Source of the DNA: an uncultured Eggerthellaceae bacterium
GTDB taxonomy: Bacteria > Actinomycetota > Coriobacteriia > Coriobacteriales > Eggerthellaceae
Assembly: GCA_934617425.1 (NCBI GenBank)
Contig: CAKTUD010000002.1
Location: 124,001 to 188,000, forward strand
DNA length: 64,000 nucleotides
Direction of reading: 5' to 3'
In this document: one piece after another, positions 1 through 6,415 of the stretch
How the letters are laid out: each line of letters starts with the position of its first letter
Position numbering within the stretch: the stretch's first letter is position 1
Position numbers and translations under genes: made by a program
The notes under the pieces: model-generated
Told to the model about the DNA's origin: nothing
Database searches by the model: none
The model's input: the letters and a program-made list of their open reading frames with translations, nothing else

Positions 1-168
1 GATTACGGTATTCCCGCAAATGACGACGCCATCCGTTCCGTGAAGCTTTTGGCCGAGTTCATCGCCGACGCTGCTATTGCTGGCATCGGCGCTCCGGTCA
101 CCGCTGAAGAAATGGCTGCAGAACCCGCTCTCGAAGCTGCTGCACCCGAGGCTGCTCCGGCTGAGTAA
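1..168 (+). CDS. rpsB: 30S ribosomal protein S2, C-terminal part
   Basis: The window opens inside this gene in frame 1 and reads to TAA at 166-168. The visible 55 residues contain the DDAIRSVKLLAEFIADA helix typical of the S2 C-terminus. An Ala/Glu/Pro-rich tail follows, as often seen in actinobacterial S2. The protein is part of the small ribosomal subunit. The tsf start codon follows 89 bases later, which is the usual rpsB-tsf order. Only the C-terminus can be judged. Confidence 0.9.
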   Translation, partial: DYGIPANDDAIRSVKLLAEFIADAAIAGIGAPVTAEEMAAEPALEAAAPEAAPAE

Positions 169-257
169 TCGGCCGAGGCGCGCCACGCGCAAATGCGCAA
201 GAAATAACTTCGAGCGCCCACAGTTTTCTCGGGCGCATCCTAGAGAAAGGTTGTTTC

Positions 258-1121
258 ATGGCTAATATCACCGCTGCCATGGTTAAGGAACTCCGCGAGA
301 TGACCGGCGCCGGCATGATGGAATGCAAGAAGGCCCTGGCCGAGGTCGAGGGCGAGATGGAAAAGGCCATCGACGTGCTGCGCACCCGTGGTCTCGCCGC
401 CGCCGCCAAGAAGGCTGGCCGTGCCACCAACGAGGGCACCGTCATCGCCCTTTTGGCCGACGACGCCAAGAGCGGCGTCGTGCTCGAGCTCAACTGCGAG
501 ACCGACTTCGTCGGCATGAACGAGAAGTTTAAGGGCTATGCCGAGCGCATTGCCAAGGTTGCCCTGAACAACAAGGTTTCCGACGTCGAGACCCTGAAGG
601 CCACCGCTGACGCCGATGGCGAGACCGTCGAGGCTATCCTCACCGACTGCGTGCACGTGATGGGCGAGAACACCACCCTGAAGCGCGTCCAGGTCGTCGA
701 GGCCGGCGCTGTCGCTTCCTACATCCACATGGGTGGCAAGATCGGCGTTTTGGTCGAGTTCGACGTTGACGGCATCGATCCGACGTCCGAGGCTTTCCAG
801 GCTTACGGTCGCGACGTCGCCATGCAGGTTGCCGCCATCCCCGCTGTTGCCGCTAACCGCGAGCAGGTTCCCGCCGAGGTCGTCGAGCACGAGATGGGCA
901 TCTATAAGGCTCAGGCTGCCGAGTCGGGCAAGCCCGAGGCTATCCAGGAGAAGATCGCAACTGGTCGTTTGGAGAAGTTCTACAAGGAAAACTGCCTTAC
1001 CGAGCAGGAATTCGTCAAGAACTCCGATCAGACTATCCAGCAGTACACCGATGCTACTGCTAAGGAGCTCGGCGGCACCATCAAGGTTGTCGACTTCGTG
1101 CGCTTCGCTTTGGGCGAGTAA
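258..1121 (+). CDS. tsf: Translation elongation factor Ts
   Basis: This 287-residue protein is the guanine-nucleotide exchange factor for EF-Tu. The N-terminal UBA-like helical region (residues 1-50) includes the segment ELREMTGAGMMECKKAL. The CETDFV motif at residues 80-85 belongs to the core dimerisation/EF-Tu contact region. The full-length core and C-terminal module are present. ATG at 258 is preceded by an AGAAAGG Shine-Dalgarno. It follows rpsB, but pyrH, normally the next gene, is about 60 kb away; a terminator and murA follow instead. Confidence 0.97.
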   Translation: MANITAAMVKELREMTGAGMMECKKALAEVEGEMEKAIDVLRTRGLAAAAKKAGRATNEGTVIALLADDAKSGVVLELNCETDFVGMNEKFKGYAERIAKVALNNKVSDVETLKATADADGETVEAILTDCVHVMGENTTLKRVQVVEAGAVASYIHMGGKIGVLVEFDVDGIDPTSEAFQAYGRDVAMQVAAIPAVAANREQVPAEVVEHEMGIYKAQAAESGKPEAIQEKIATGRLEKFYKENCLTEQEFVKNSDQTIQQYTDATAKELGGTIKVVDFVRFALGE

Positions 1122-1147
1122 TCGCGAATCCACTCCACGCTTTTTCG

Positions 1148-1179
1148 GCCCGTCGCAAATGCGGCGGGCTTTTTCTTTT
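1148..1179 (+). terminator. Rho-independent terminator after tsf
   Basis: A 9-bp GC-rich stem (GCCCGTCGC / GCGGCGGGC) with an AAAT loop is followed by a run of T (TTTTTTCTTTT). It lies 26 bases after the tsf stop and ends the rpsB-tsf transcript. Confidence 0.93.
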
Positions 1180-1218
1180 GTGGCTGTCGATGCTCGAAAT
1201 CGACGGCTTCTTTCGCGG

Positions 1219-1224
1219 TATAAT
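1219..1224 (+). promoter_or_regulatory. -10 box upstream of murA
   Basis: A perfect TATAAT lies 50 bases before the murA start and just after the tsf terminator. No good -35 hexamer is visible at 16-18 bases, so only the -10 is supported. Confidence 0.5.
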
Positions 1225-1273
1225 AAAAGTTACTGCAAACGAGGTTCAAACGACGACGCAGGTGGGTGATTCG

Positions 1274-2542
1274 ATGTCCGAAGAGATCATCGTGGTGAAG
1301 GGGAACAACCGCCTTAAAGGCGAGGTTCAGATTTCCGGTGCGAAGAATTCCGCGCTCAAGCTTTTGGCGGCGTCGCTGCTGGGGCAAGGCGAATGCGCTA
1401 TCCACAACGTTCCTTTGATTTCCGATATCGAGGTTATGTCCGAGGTTTTGGCCTGCTTGGGTGCGGTCATCTCGCGCGAAGGGCATACCGTTCGCATCGA
1501 CACCGCGGCGGTTGACAAGCAGGAAGCCCCTTACGAGCTTGTTTCCAAGATGCGTGCGAGCATCTCGGTGTTGGGGCCGCTTATCGGGCGTTTTGGGCGC
1601 GCGGTGGTGGCGATGCCGGGCGGATGCAATATCGGTGCGCGAAAAATCGATATGCATTTGGCTGGTCTGCAGGCGCTTGGCGTCGAGTTTCGCAACGAGC
1701 ACGGCTCGCTCCATGCGGAAACCCCCCATGGACTGCATGGCGGGCGCGTTTCGCTTGAATTCCCCAGCGTGGGGGCTACCGAAAATCTTATGATGGCTGC
1801 GGTGACGGCCGAGGGCGACACCGTTATCGAAAACGCTGCGCGCGAGCCCGAAATCGTCGATTTGGCCGATATGCTGTGCGCGATGGGCGCCCGCATCACC
1901 GGTGCGGGTTCTTCGATCATCGAGGTGCAAGGCGTGGCACTTGCCGATTTGCATCCGTGCGAGCACACTACGGTGGGCGATCGCATCGAGGCGGGCACAT
2001 TCCTTACCGGTGGCGCGCTTACCGGCGGTCCTGTTACCGTGCGCGGAATCGATCCGGCGTATCTGCGCATGGCGCTTATGAAGTTCGACGAGATGGGCTG
2101 CGATGTTGTTGTGGGGGACGATTGGATCACTGTCTCGCGCACGCAACCGCTCAAACCCGTGGACATCCAAACTTTGCCGCATCCGGGTTTCCCCACCGAT
2201 TTGCAGGCGCAGTTCATGCTGCTCGCCGCCATCGCCAACGGTACCTCGGTCATCACCGAGAACATCTTCGAAAGCCGCTTCATGTTTGCTGCCGAGCTGC
2301 AGCGCATGGGCGCTGACATAACGATAGAAGACCACCATGCCATCGTGCGCGGCGTCTCTCATTTAGAGGGCGCGCCGGTGAAGTCAACCGACTTGCGCGC
2401 GGGCGCGGCTATTGTCTTGGCGGGCGTTATCGCCGAGGGCGAAACCGACGTTCATAACATCAAGCATATCGATCGCGGTTACGAGGACTACGTCGGCAAG
2501 CTCGAATCGCTTGGCGCCGATGTTCGTCGCGTGGTCAGGTAA
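1274..2542 (+). CDS. murA: UDP-N-acetylglucosamine 1-carboxyvinyltransferase
   Basis: This protein (422 residues) transfers enolpyruvate from PEP to UDP-GlcNAc, the first committed step of peptidoglycan synthesis in the cytoplasm. The SGAKN motif (Lys24, Asn25) and the active-site loop PGGCNIGARKID with Cys118 are both intact. This is the fosfomycin-sensitive Cys form. The ATG at 1274 follows a GGTGGGTG Shine-Dalgarno. An in-frame extension to 1178 would overlap the terminator and promoter. The gene is 9 bases from the next LCP-like gene, so the two are probably cotranscribed. Confidence 0.96.
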   Translation: MSEEIIVVKGNNRLKGEVQISGAKNSALKLLAASLLGQGECAIHNVPLISDIEVMSEVLACLGAVISREGHTVRIDTAAVDKQEAPYELVSKMRASISVLGPLIGRFGRAVVAMPGGCNIGARKIDMHLAGLQALGVEFRNEHGSLHAETPHGLHGGRVSLEFPSVGATENLMMAAVTAEGDTVIENAAREPEIVDLADMLCAMGARITGAGSSIIEVQGVALADLHPCEHTTVGDRIEAGTFLTGGALTGGPVTVRGIDPAYLRMALMKFDEMGCDVVVGDDWITVSRTQPLKPVDIQTLPHPGFPTDLQAQFMLLAAIANGTSVITENIFESRFMFAAELQRMGADITIEDHHAIVRGVSHLEGAPVKSTDLRAGAAIVLAGVIAEGETDVHNIKHIDRGYEDYVGKLESLGADVRRVVR

Positions 2543-2551
2543 GCGGTCTTT

Positions 2552-4063
2552 ATGTCGTTTCGCAAGAAGGGATTCACCGCAAAGCAGTCGCGTCGCACGT
2601 CGGCGCGTATGAACAGCAACACGGTGGGCACGCACGTGCGCGTGACCCCGAGCGCGCATACGCGACGCGAGCGGATGAACGCGGCGGACGTTTCGTTTTC
2701 GAGCCAGCGACGTTCGAATCGTGCCGTGCGCGGCGAGGTGGACGCTTTTATTCCGCGAACCTCTTCGCGTGAAGGTGCGGGTGCGCATAAGCAGCGCGTG
2801 AACCAGCGTCGTTATATGCAGCAAATCCAGCATCGTAGTCGCATGCGCAGAATCGCGCTGATGCTTGTTGTCGTAATCGCGGTTGTCGCCATTGCGGTGG
2901 GCGCCGGTTATCTTACCTACACCAACACGGTGGGCGGTGCCAGCGGTTTGCGTGATTCCGATGCGAAGAGCGCTTTGGTCGCGCCGAAGGAGAACGCACC
3001 CTTCTATGCGCTTATCTCGGTTGAGCTAGGGGCAACTTCGGAGACGCTCGATAACGCTGGGCCCGACGTGTTGCTCCTTGCACGCGTCGACGCGTCTTCC
3101 AAAGCCATGACGTTTGTGGCTTTACCCGTTAACTTGCAGGTTGCGGTCGATGGGCAAACCATGCAGCTTGCTGCCGCCGCGCAGAAAGGCGACGCGGCGC
3201 TTATCAAAGCTGTCGCCGATTTTGCCGGAGTGAGCGTCGGCCATTACGTAAGGCTTGGTCAGCAAGATCTGACATCGCTGGTTGATGTGCTTGGCGGGGT
3301 TGACCTTGCGCTTGATCAGGAAATCGACGACCCCAATGCGGGCACTATCTATATTCCGACGGGCAGTCAGACGCTTAACGGCGAGCAGGCAGTTGTTTTC
3401 CAGCGGGCAACCAACGTAAGCGGCGGCGCTGATGGGCAGCGTGCCAACCAGGTGAAGTTTGCCAGCGCATTGTTCGCGAAGGTTTTCGGCGGGAGCGGGG
3501 TTTCTTTCGCCACGACCCTTGGAGAGATCAGCGACTATTTCCAGACCGATATGAGCGCAAGCGATATCACCTCTTTGGCGAGTAGTTTTGCGGGGGTTGC
3601 AGCCGGCGATTTCACTTCGGTTGAGGTTCCCGGCTATGAGAAGACGCAGGATAGCCTAAGCTCGGGTTCTACCACGTATTTCATAGCTTCGTCGAGCTCG
3701 TGGACGCAGATCATGGAAGACCTTGATGCAGGCAATACCCAGGCGGGAAAGACCTCTGCAGAAACCGTCGATCCGTCGAGTTTCACGATAGAGATCCAAA
3801 ACGGCGCGAACATCACCGGTGCGGCTTCGACCACGTCGAAGTTGCTTACGAGCAAGGGTTTTAAGGTTGAAGGAGCGGGCAACGCCGATCAGCAGATTTA
3901 CGAACAGACGCTGGTGATTTACGACAACGATCAAGGGGAAGCGCAGGCGCAAACCGTCATCGACGCTCTTGGCGTGGGTCGCGCGGTGAAGGGGCGCGGC
4001 TACTACGAATACGACACCGACATCCTGCTGATTTTAGGCGGCGACTACAAACCCACTTCATAA
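2552..4063 (+). CDS. Divergent LytR-CpsA-Psr (LCP) family protein with LytR_C domain
   Basis: This protein (503 residues) has a basic cytoplasmic N-terminus (1-100), one membrane helix (about 101-122), an extracellular LCP-like domain (about 150-310) and a LytR_C-like domain near 415-500. LCP enzymes attach glycopolymers to peptidoglycan. Here the hallmark siPRDt strand is replaced by VALPVNLQV, so the conserved Arg-Asp pair is missing. The second conserved patch reads QRATNVSGGADGQRANQ rather than the usual arginine-dense form. It may be a catalytically inactive or regulatory LCP. It sits 9 bases after murA, suggesting coupling to wall synthesis. Family assignment is firm; activity is doubtful. 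Confidence 0.8.
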   Translation: MSFRKKGFTAKQSRRTSARMNSNTVGTHVRVTPSAHTRRERMNAADVSFSSQRRSNRAVRGEVDAFIPRTSSREGAGAHKQRVNQRRYMQQIQHRSRMRRIALMLVVVIAVVAIAVGAGYLTYTNTVGGASGLRDSDAKSALVAPKENAPFYALISVELGATSETLDNAGPDVLLLARVDASSKAMTFVALPVNLQVAVDGQTMQLAAAAQKGDAALIKAVADFAGVSVGHYVRLGQQDLTSLVDVLGGVDLALDQEIDDPNAGTIYIPTGSQTLNGEQAVVFQRATNVSGGADGQRANQVKFASALFAKVFGGSGVSFATTLGEISDYFQTDMSASDITSLASSFAGVAAGDFTSVEVPGYEKTQDSLSSGSTTYFIASSSSWTQIMEDLDAGNTQAGKTSAETVDPSSFTIEIQNGANITGAASTTSKLLTSKGFKVEGAGNADQQIYEQTLVIYDNDQGEAQAQTVIDALGVGRAVKGRGYYEYDTDILLILGGDYKPTS

Positions 4064-4133
4064 GGTGACGCGTTCCAGCGATCACCTCTGGCACTTTTGG
4101 TGGTGACACGTTCTGGTGACCGTCTCTGGTACG
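4064..4133 (+). repeat. Stop-codon-abutting repeat, two tandem units
   Basis: Unit 1 (4064-4100) begins at the base after the TAA stop of the LCP gene. It runs from GGTGACGCGTTCCAGCGATC through CTCTGGCACTTTTGG. Unit 2 (4101-4133) is a diverged copy. The core pairs CCAG with CTGG around a GAC/GTC-like centre; in unit 2 the outer pairs are kept by G-U wobble. The same element occurs after three other genes in the window. Confidence 0.8.
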
Positions 4134-4301
4134 CGTGCGCTCACCCCCGTTCGTCATGTGTCATGCGCGCTTGGGTACACCGTTTATCAATCGGCTGTTA
4201 TTGCCGTTCCCTCAGCATCCTTATCGTTTTCGGCGGACGTTTTGGCTTTGTCCTGCCGCCGCGCTTTGCGCAGCTCGCTAACCGTGGTTTTCGCTTGCGT
4301 G

Positions 4302-4332
4302 TTGTGGCGATGGACCGCGTGTGTGTTAGAAT
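4302..4332 (+). promoter_or_regulatory. Candidate promoter for the NFU gene
   Basis: TTGTGG (4302-4307) and TTAGAAT (4326-4332) are separated by 18 bases. They lie 35 bases before the GTG start. The -35 match is poor, so this is tentative. Confidence 0.35.
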
Positions 4333-4366
4333 GCCAGCGACACAAACACTGGGTAAAGGAGATACT

Positions 4367-4645
4367 GTGGTAGATAAATACGATGTGGCGGCTGTGCTCG
4401 ATTTGGTTCGCCCCAGCCTGCTTGCCGATGGTGGCGACGTGAAGCTGATCGACGTTACCGAGGACGGTATCGTTGTGGTTGAGCTTACCGGCGCATGCCG
4501 CGGCTGCCCTCTTTCTGAGATGACGCTTGCCAACGGCATCGAGCGCATACTGCGCGAGCGTGTTCCGGGCGTCACACGCGTTGTTCCTTATGTGAGCGAG
4601 GAAGGCGAAGAAGCCGAGGGCGCAGAGGACGACGACGAGGAATAG
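4367..4645 (+). CDS. NFU-type iron-sulfur cluster scaffold (NifU C-terminal domain)
   Basis: This 92-residue protein consists of a single NifU C-terminal (NFU) domain. The cluster-binding CRGC motif is at residues 44-47, within TGACRGCPLSEMTL. Two such domains can bridge one labile 4Fe-4S cluster for delivery to target proteins. A very acidic tail (EEGEEAEGAEDDDEE) ends the chain. The GTG start at 4367 follows an AAAGGAG Shine-Dalgarno; the longer upstream reading frame has no support. It is transcribed alone and fits the many ferredoxin-type proteins in this window. Confidence 0.9.
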   Translation: MVDKYDVAAVLDLVRPSLLADGGDVKLIDVTEDGIVVVELTGACRGCPLSEMTLANGIERILRERVPGVTRVVPYVSEEGEEAEGAEDDDEE

Positions 4646-4693
4646 CTTTCTCGCGGACGGCGTCTCTGCTGATGTCGAATTTCCATAGGGATG

Positions 4694-4722
4694 AAGGAGG
4701 GCGGCCGTTTGGCTGCCCTCCT
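4694..4722 (+). terminator. Hairpin after the NFU gene
   Basis: A 13-bp stem AAGGAGGGCGGCC / GGCTGCCCTCCTT closes a GTTT loop (one G-U pair). No T run follows, so it may terminate inefficiently or act as an mRNA 3' end stabiliser. Confidence 0.55.
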
Positions 4723-4799
4723 TGCGTCCTGCGGAGACGCCGCGTATACGCAGGGTCGACCGATGCTAGGATATTTGCGACAGGCGAGAGGAGAGGAAT

Positions 4800-5087
4800 A
4801 TGTCGAAATGCTGGGAAACACGCGGGTGCGACGAGGAATGGATGTCGCGGTGCCCTCATAATCTAGGAGACGACATGTGCCCTTCCGATTGTCTGAACAC
4901 CACCTGCGAAAGGCCGACCCATGTGGTCGCAACCGACCTCGAGCTGCTTCTCAACCCCGATCGCGACTACGATGTGGCTCCGAAAGAAGTTTGCCGTTCG
5001 TGCGAGTTCTTTTTGCGATACGGTCCCGATCGCAAAGACCGTAAACCCGATCAGAAAACCTTTGGCGGCGCCCGCTTCCTTTTTTGA
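4800..5087 (+). CDS. Small cysteine-rich protein of unknown function
   Basis: This 95-residue cytoplasmic protein has eight cysteines (4, 10, 18, 27, 31, 36, 65, 68), including CxxC at 65-68 in the segment VCRSCEFFLRYG. The pattern suggests zinc or Fe-S binding. There is no signal peptide or membrane helix. A strong Shine-Dalgarno (GAGAGGAG) precedes the ATG. I do not recognise a family. The neighbouring NFU gene makes an Fe-S link possible but unproven. A copy of the stop-abutting repeat starts at the base after its TGA. Confidence 0.75.
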   Translation: MSKCWETRGCDEEWMSRCPHNLGDDMCPSDCLNTTCERPTHVVATDLELLLNPDRDYDVAPKEVCRSCEFFLRYGPDRKDRKPDQKTFGGARFLF

Positions 5088-5123
5088 GGTGATACGTTTT
5101 AGCGATCATCTCTGGCACTTTTG
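5088..5123 (+). repeat. Stop-codon-abutting repeat, single unit
   Basis: This copy starts directly after the TGA stop of the Cys-rich gene. It reads GGTGATACGTTTTAGCGATC through CTCTGGCACTTTTG. Changes in the left arm (TTAG for CCAG) still pair with CTGG by G-U wobble, which suggests selection on RNA or hairpin structure. Confidence 0.75.
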
Positions 5124-5213
5124 ATACGTTGCCGGCATGTTTGCGTCGACGATGCTCGGAAGCGAGAAGCTTATCGGCTGCTAAAAACCCTAAGGCGAGG
5201 AACATCATCCATC

Positions 5214-6038
5214 ATGTTGAACGAGATATATCAAGCTCTTGATCCCGTGGCGTTTTCGATAGGGCCGTTTTCGGTGCGCTGGTATGCGCTGGCTTACTTA
5301 GCGGGGTTTTTATGCGCGGGGTTGCTTATCTGGAGCCTGGCGAAACGCTGGAAACTGCGTTTTGACGAGGATTCGCTGCTCACGATTATCTTTTGCGTGA
5401 TGATAGGCGTTATTTTGGGCGCTCGTTTGGGTTACTGTTTGTTTTACGGCAACGGCTACTATCTTAAAAAACCGTTGGAAATCTTGATGCTCAATCAGGG
5501 CGGCATGAGTTTTCACGGGGGGCTTATCGGGGCCCTGCTTTCGGGAATAGTTGCGGCGAAGATGACGGGGATTCCGTATCTCACTTTAGCCGATATGGGT
5601 GTTGTCGCGGCCCCCATCGGGCTTTTCTTTGGACGTTGCGCTAACTTTATCAACGGCGAGCTTTGGGGCGCGCCAACCGATGTGCCGTGGGGTGTGATTT
5701 TTGGCGGAAGTGCAGGCATGCTGCCGCGTCATCCTTCGCAGCTTTATGAAGCGCTGCTCGAAGGCGTGTTGCTGTTCGTCGTGCTGTTCGCGATGTCGCG
5801 CAGAAGGCCGCCGTTTTGGCGTGGTACGTTTTTGGGCGTGTTCCTTGTGCTGTACGGGTGCTTTAGGTTTGCGATCGAATTTGTGCGCCAGCCCGATGTT
5901 CAGCTGGGATACCTGTTTGGAACCGGTTGGTTCACTATGGGGCAGCTGCTATCGTTGCCGCTGATCGCGATAGGTATCGCGGTGTTCGCTTACGCGCAAG
6001 CGAAGAAGCTGCCTCAGCAGGGGTGTCCTGGCGCTTAG
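5214..6038 (+). CDS. lgt: Prolipoprotein diacylglyceryl transferase
   Basis: This 274-residue, polytopic membrane enzyme transfers diacylglycerol from phosphatidylglycerol to the lipobox cysteine of prolipoproteins. The Lgt signature GRCANFINGELWG starts at about residue 140 (Arg141), and the conserved MSFHGGLIG with His101 is present. Length matches the family. ATG at 5214 is chosen because homology begins at LDPVAFSIGP. The Shine-Dalgarno (GGCGAGG) is rather far upstream. Likely substrates here include the IsdE-like, LCP-like and amino-acid-binding lipoproteins. Confidence 0.95.
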   Translation: MLNEIYQALDPVAFSIGPFSVRWYALAYLAGFLCAGLLIWSLAKRWKLRFDEDSLLTIIFCVMIGVILGARLGYCLFYGNGYYLKKPLEILMLNQGGMSFHGGLIGALLSGIVAAKMTGIPYLTLADMGVVAAPIGLFFGRCANFINGELWGAPTDVPWGVIFGGSAGMLPRHPSQLYEALLEGVLLFVVLFAMSRRRPPFWRGTFLGVFLVLYGCFRFAIEFVRQPDVQLGYLFGTGWFTMGQLLSLPLIAIGIAVFAYAQAKKLPQQGCPGA

Positions 6039-6137
6039 GGTTGGGCCGTTGGCGATCGCTACTCTGACTTCATCGTCGAATCCGCCATCAGGTAGAATTG
6101 CTCATTCGAAAATTTTATTGCTAACAAGAGTCGCTGA

Positions 6138-6180
6138 GGGTCGGCAAGTGGGGATTGCTCGACCCAAGTTTTTGTTGTTT
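6138..6180 (+). terminator. Rho-independent terminator after lgt
   Basis: GGGTCGGCAA pairs with TTGC-T-CGACCC across a GTGGGGA loop (one bulge). The T-rich AAGTTTTTGTTGTTT follows. Confidence 0.75.
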
Positions 6181-6188
6181 AGCTGAGT

Positions 6189-6230
6189 AAATGGCGCGCA
6201 ACGATTTGCGGTGCGCGCCATTTACTTTCC
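6189..6230. terminator. Second perfect hairpin between lgt and the haem operon
   Basis: A perfect 12-bp stem (AAATGGCGCGCA / TGCGCGCCATTT) encloses an 11-base loop. A pyrimidine-rich TACTTTCCC follows. It insulates the haem operon from lgt readthrough. Confidence 0.75.
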
Positions 6231-6240
6231 CTATAAAAAA

Positions 6241-6283
6241 GTTAGTTAAATGCAAAAAGATTAATACTAACTAATTAAGTTAG
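6241..6283. promoter_or_regulatory. Candidate operator: CTAAC/GTTAG repeats before the haem operon
   Basis: CTAACT-AATTA-AGTTAG (6267-6283) is a perfect 6-bp inverted repeat, and a further GTTAG half-site lies at 6241-6245. The block sits in very AT-rich DNA immediately before a TTGACA -35 box. The half-site resembles the GTTAG/CTAAC arms of DtxR/IdeR-type iron boxes, although spacing and orientation differ from the classical site. Iron or haem control is an inference from the genes downstream. Confidence 0.5.
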
Positions 6284-6293
6284 CCGAAACATA

Positions 6294-6323
6294 TTGACAT
6301 CGGTGAGCAAATAGCGATATCTT
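6294..6323 (+). promoter_or_regulatory. Promoter of the haem operon
   Basis: A perfect TTGACA (6294-6299) is followed after 18 bases by TATCTT (6318-6323). About 90 bases of leader separate it from the ATG at 6416. Confidence 0.65.
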
Positions 6324-6415
6324 CCATCATTGAAAAGTTGTCTAAAGATAACCAAGTTAGATTAACGAAATCTAATGATCTACCAAGATACAAAATCGAT
6401 GAGGAAGGGAAGCGA

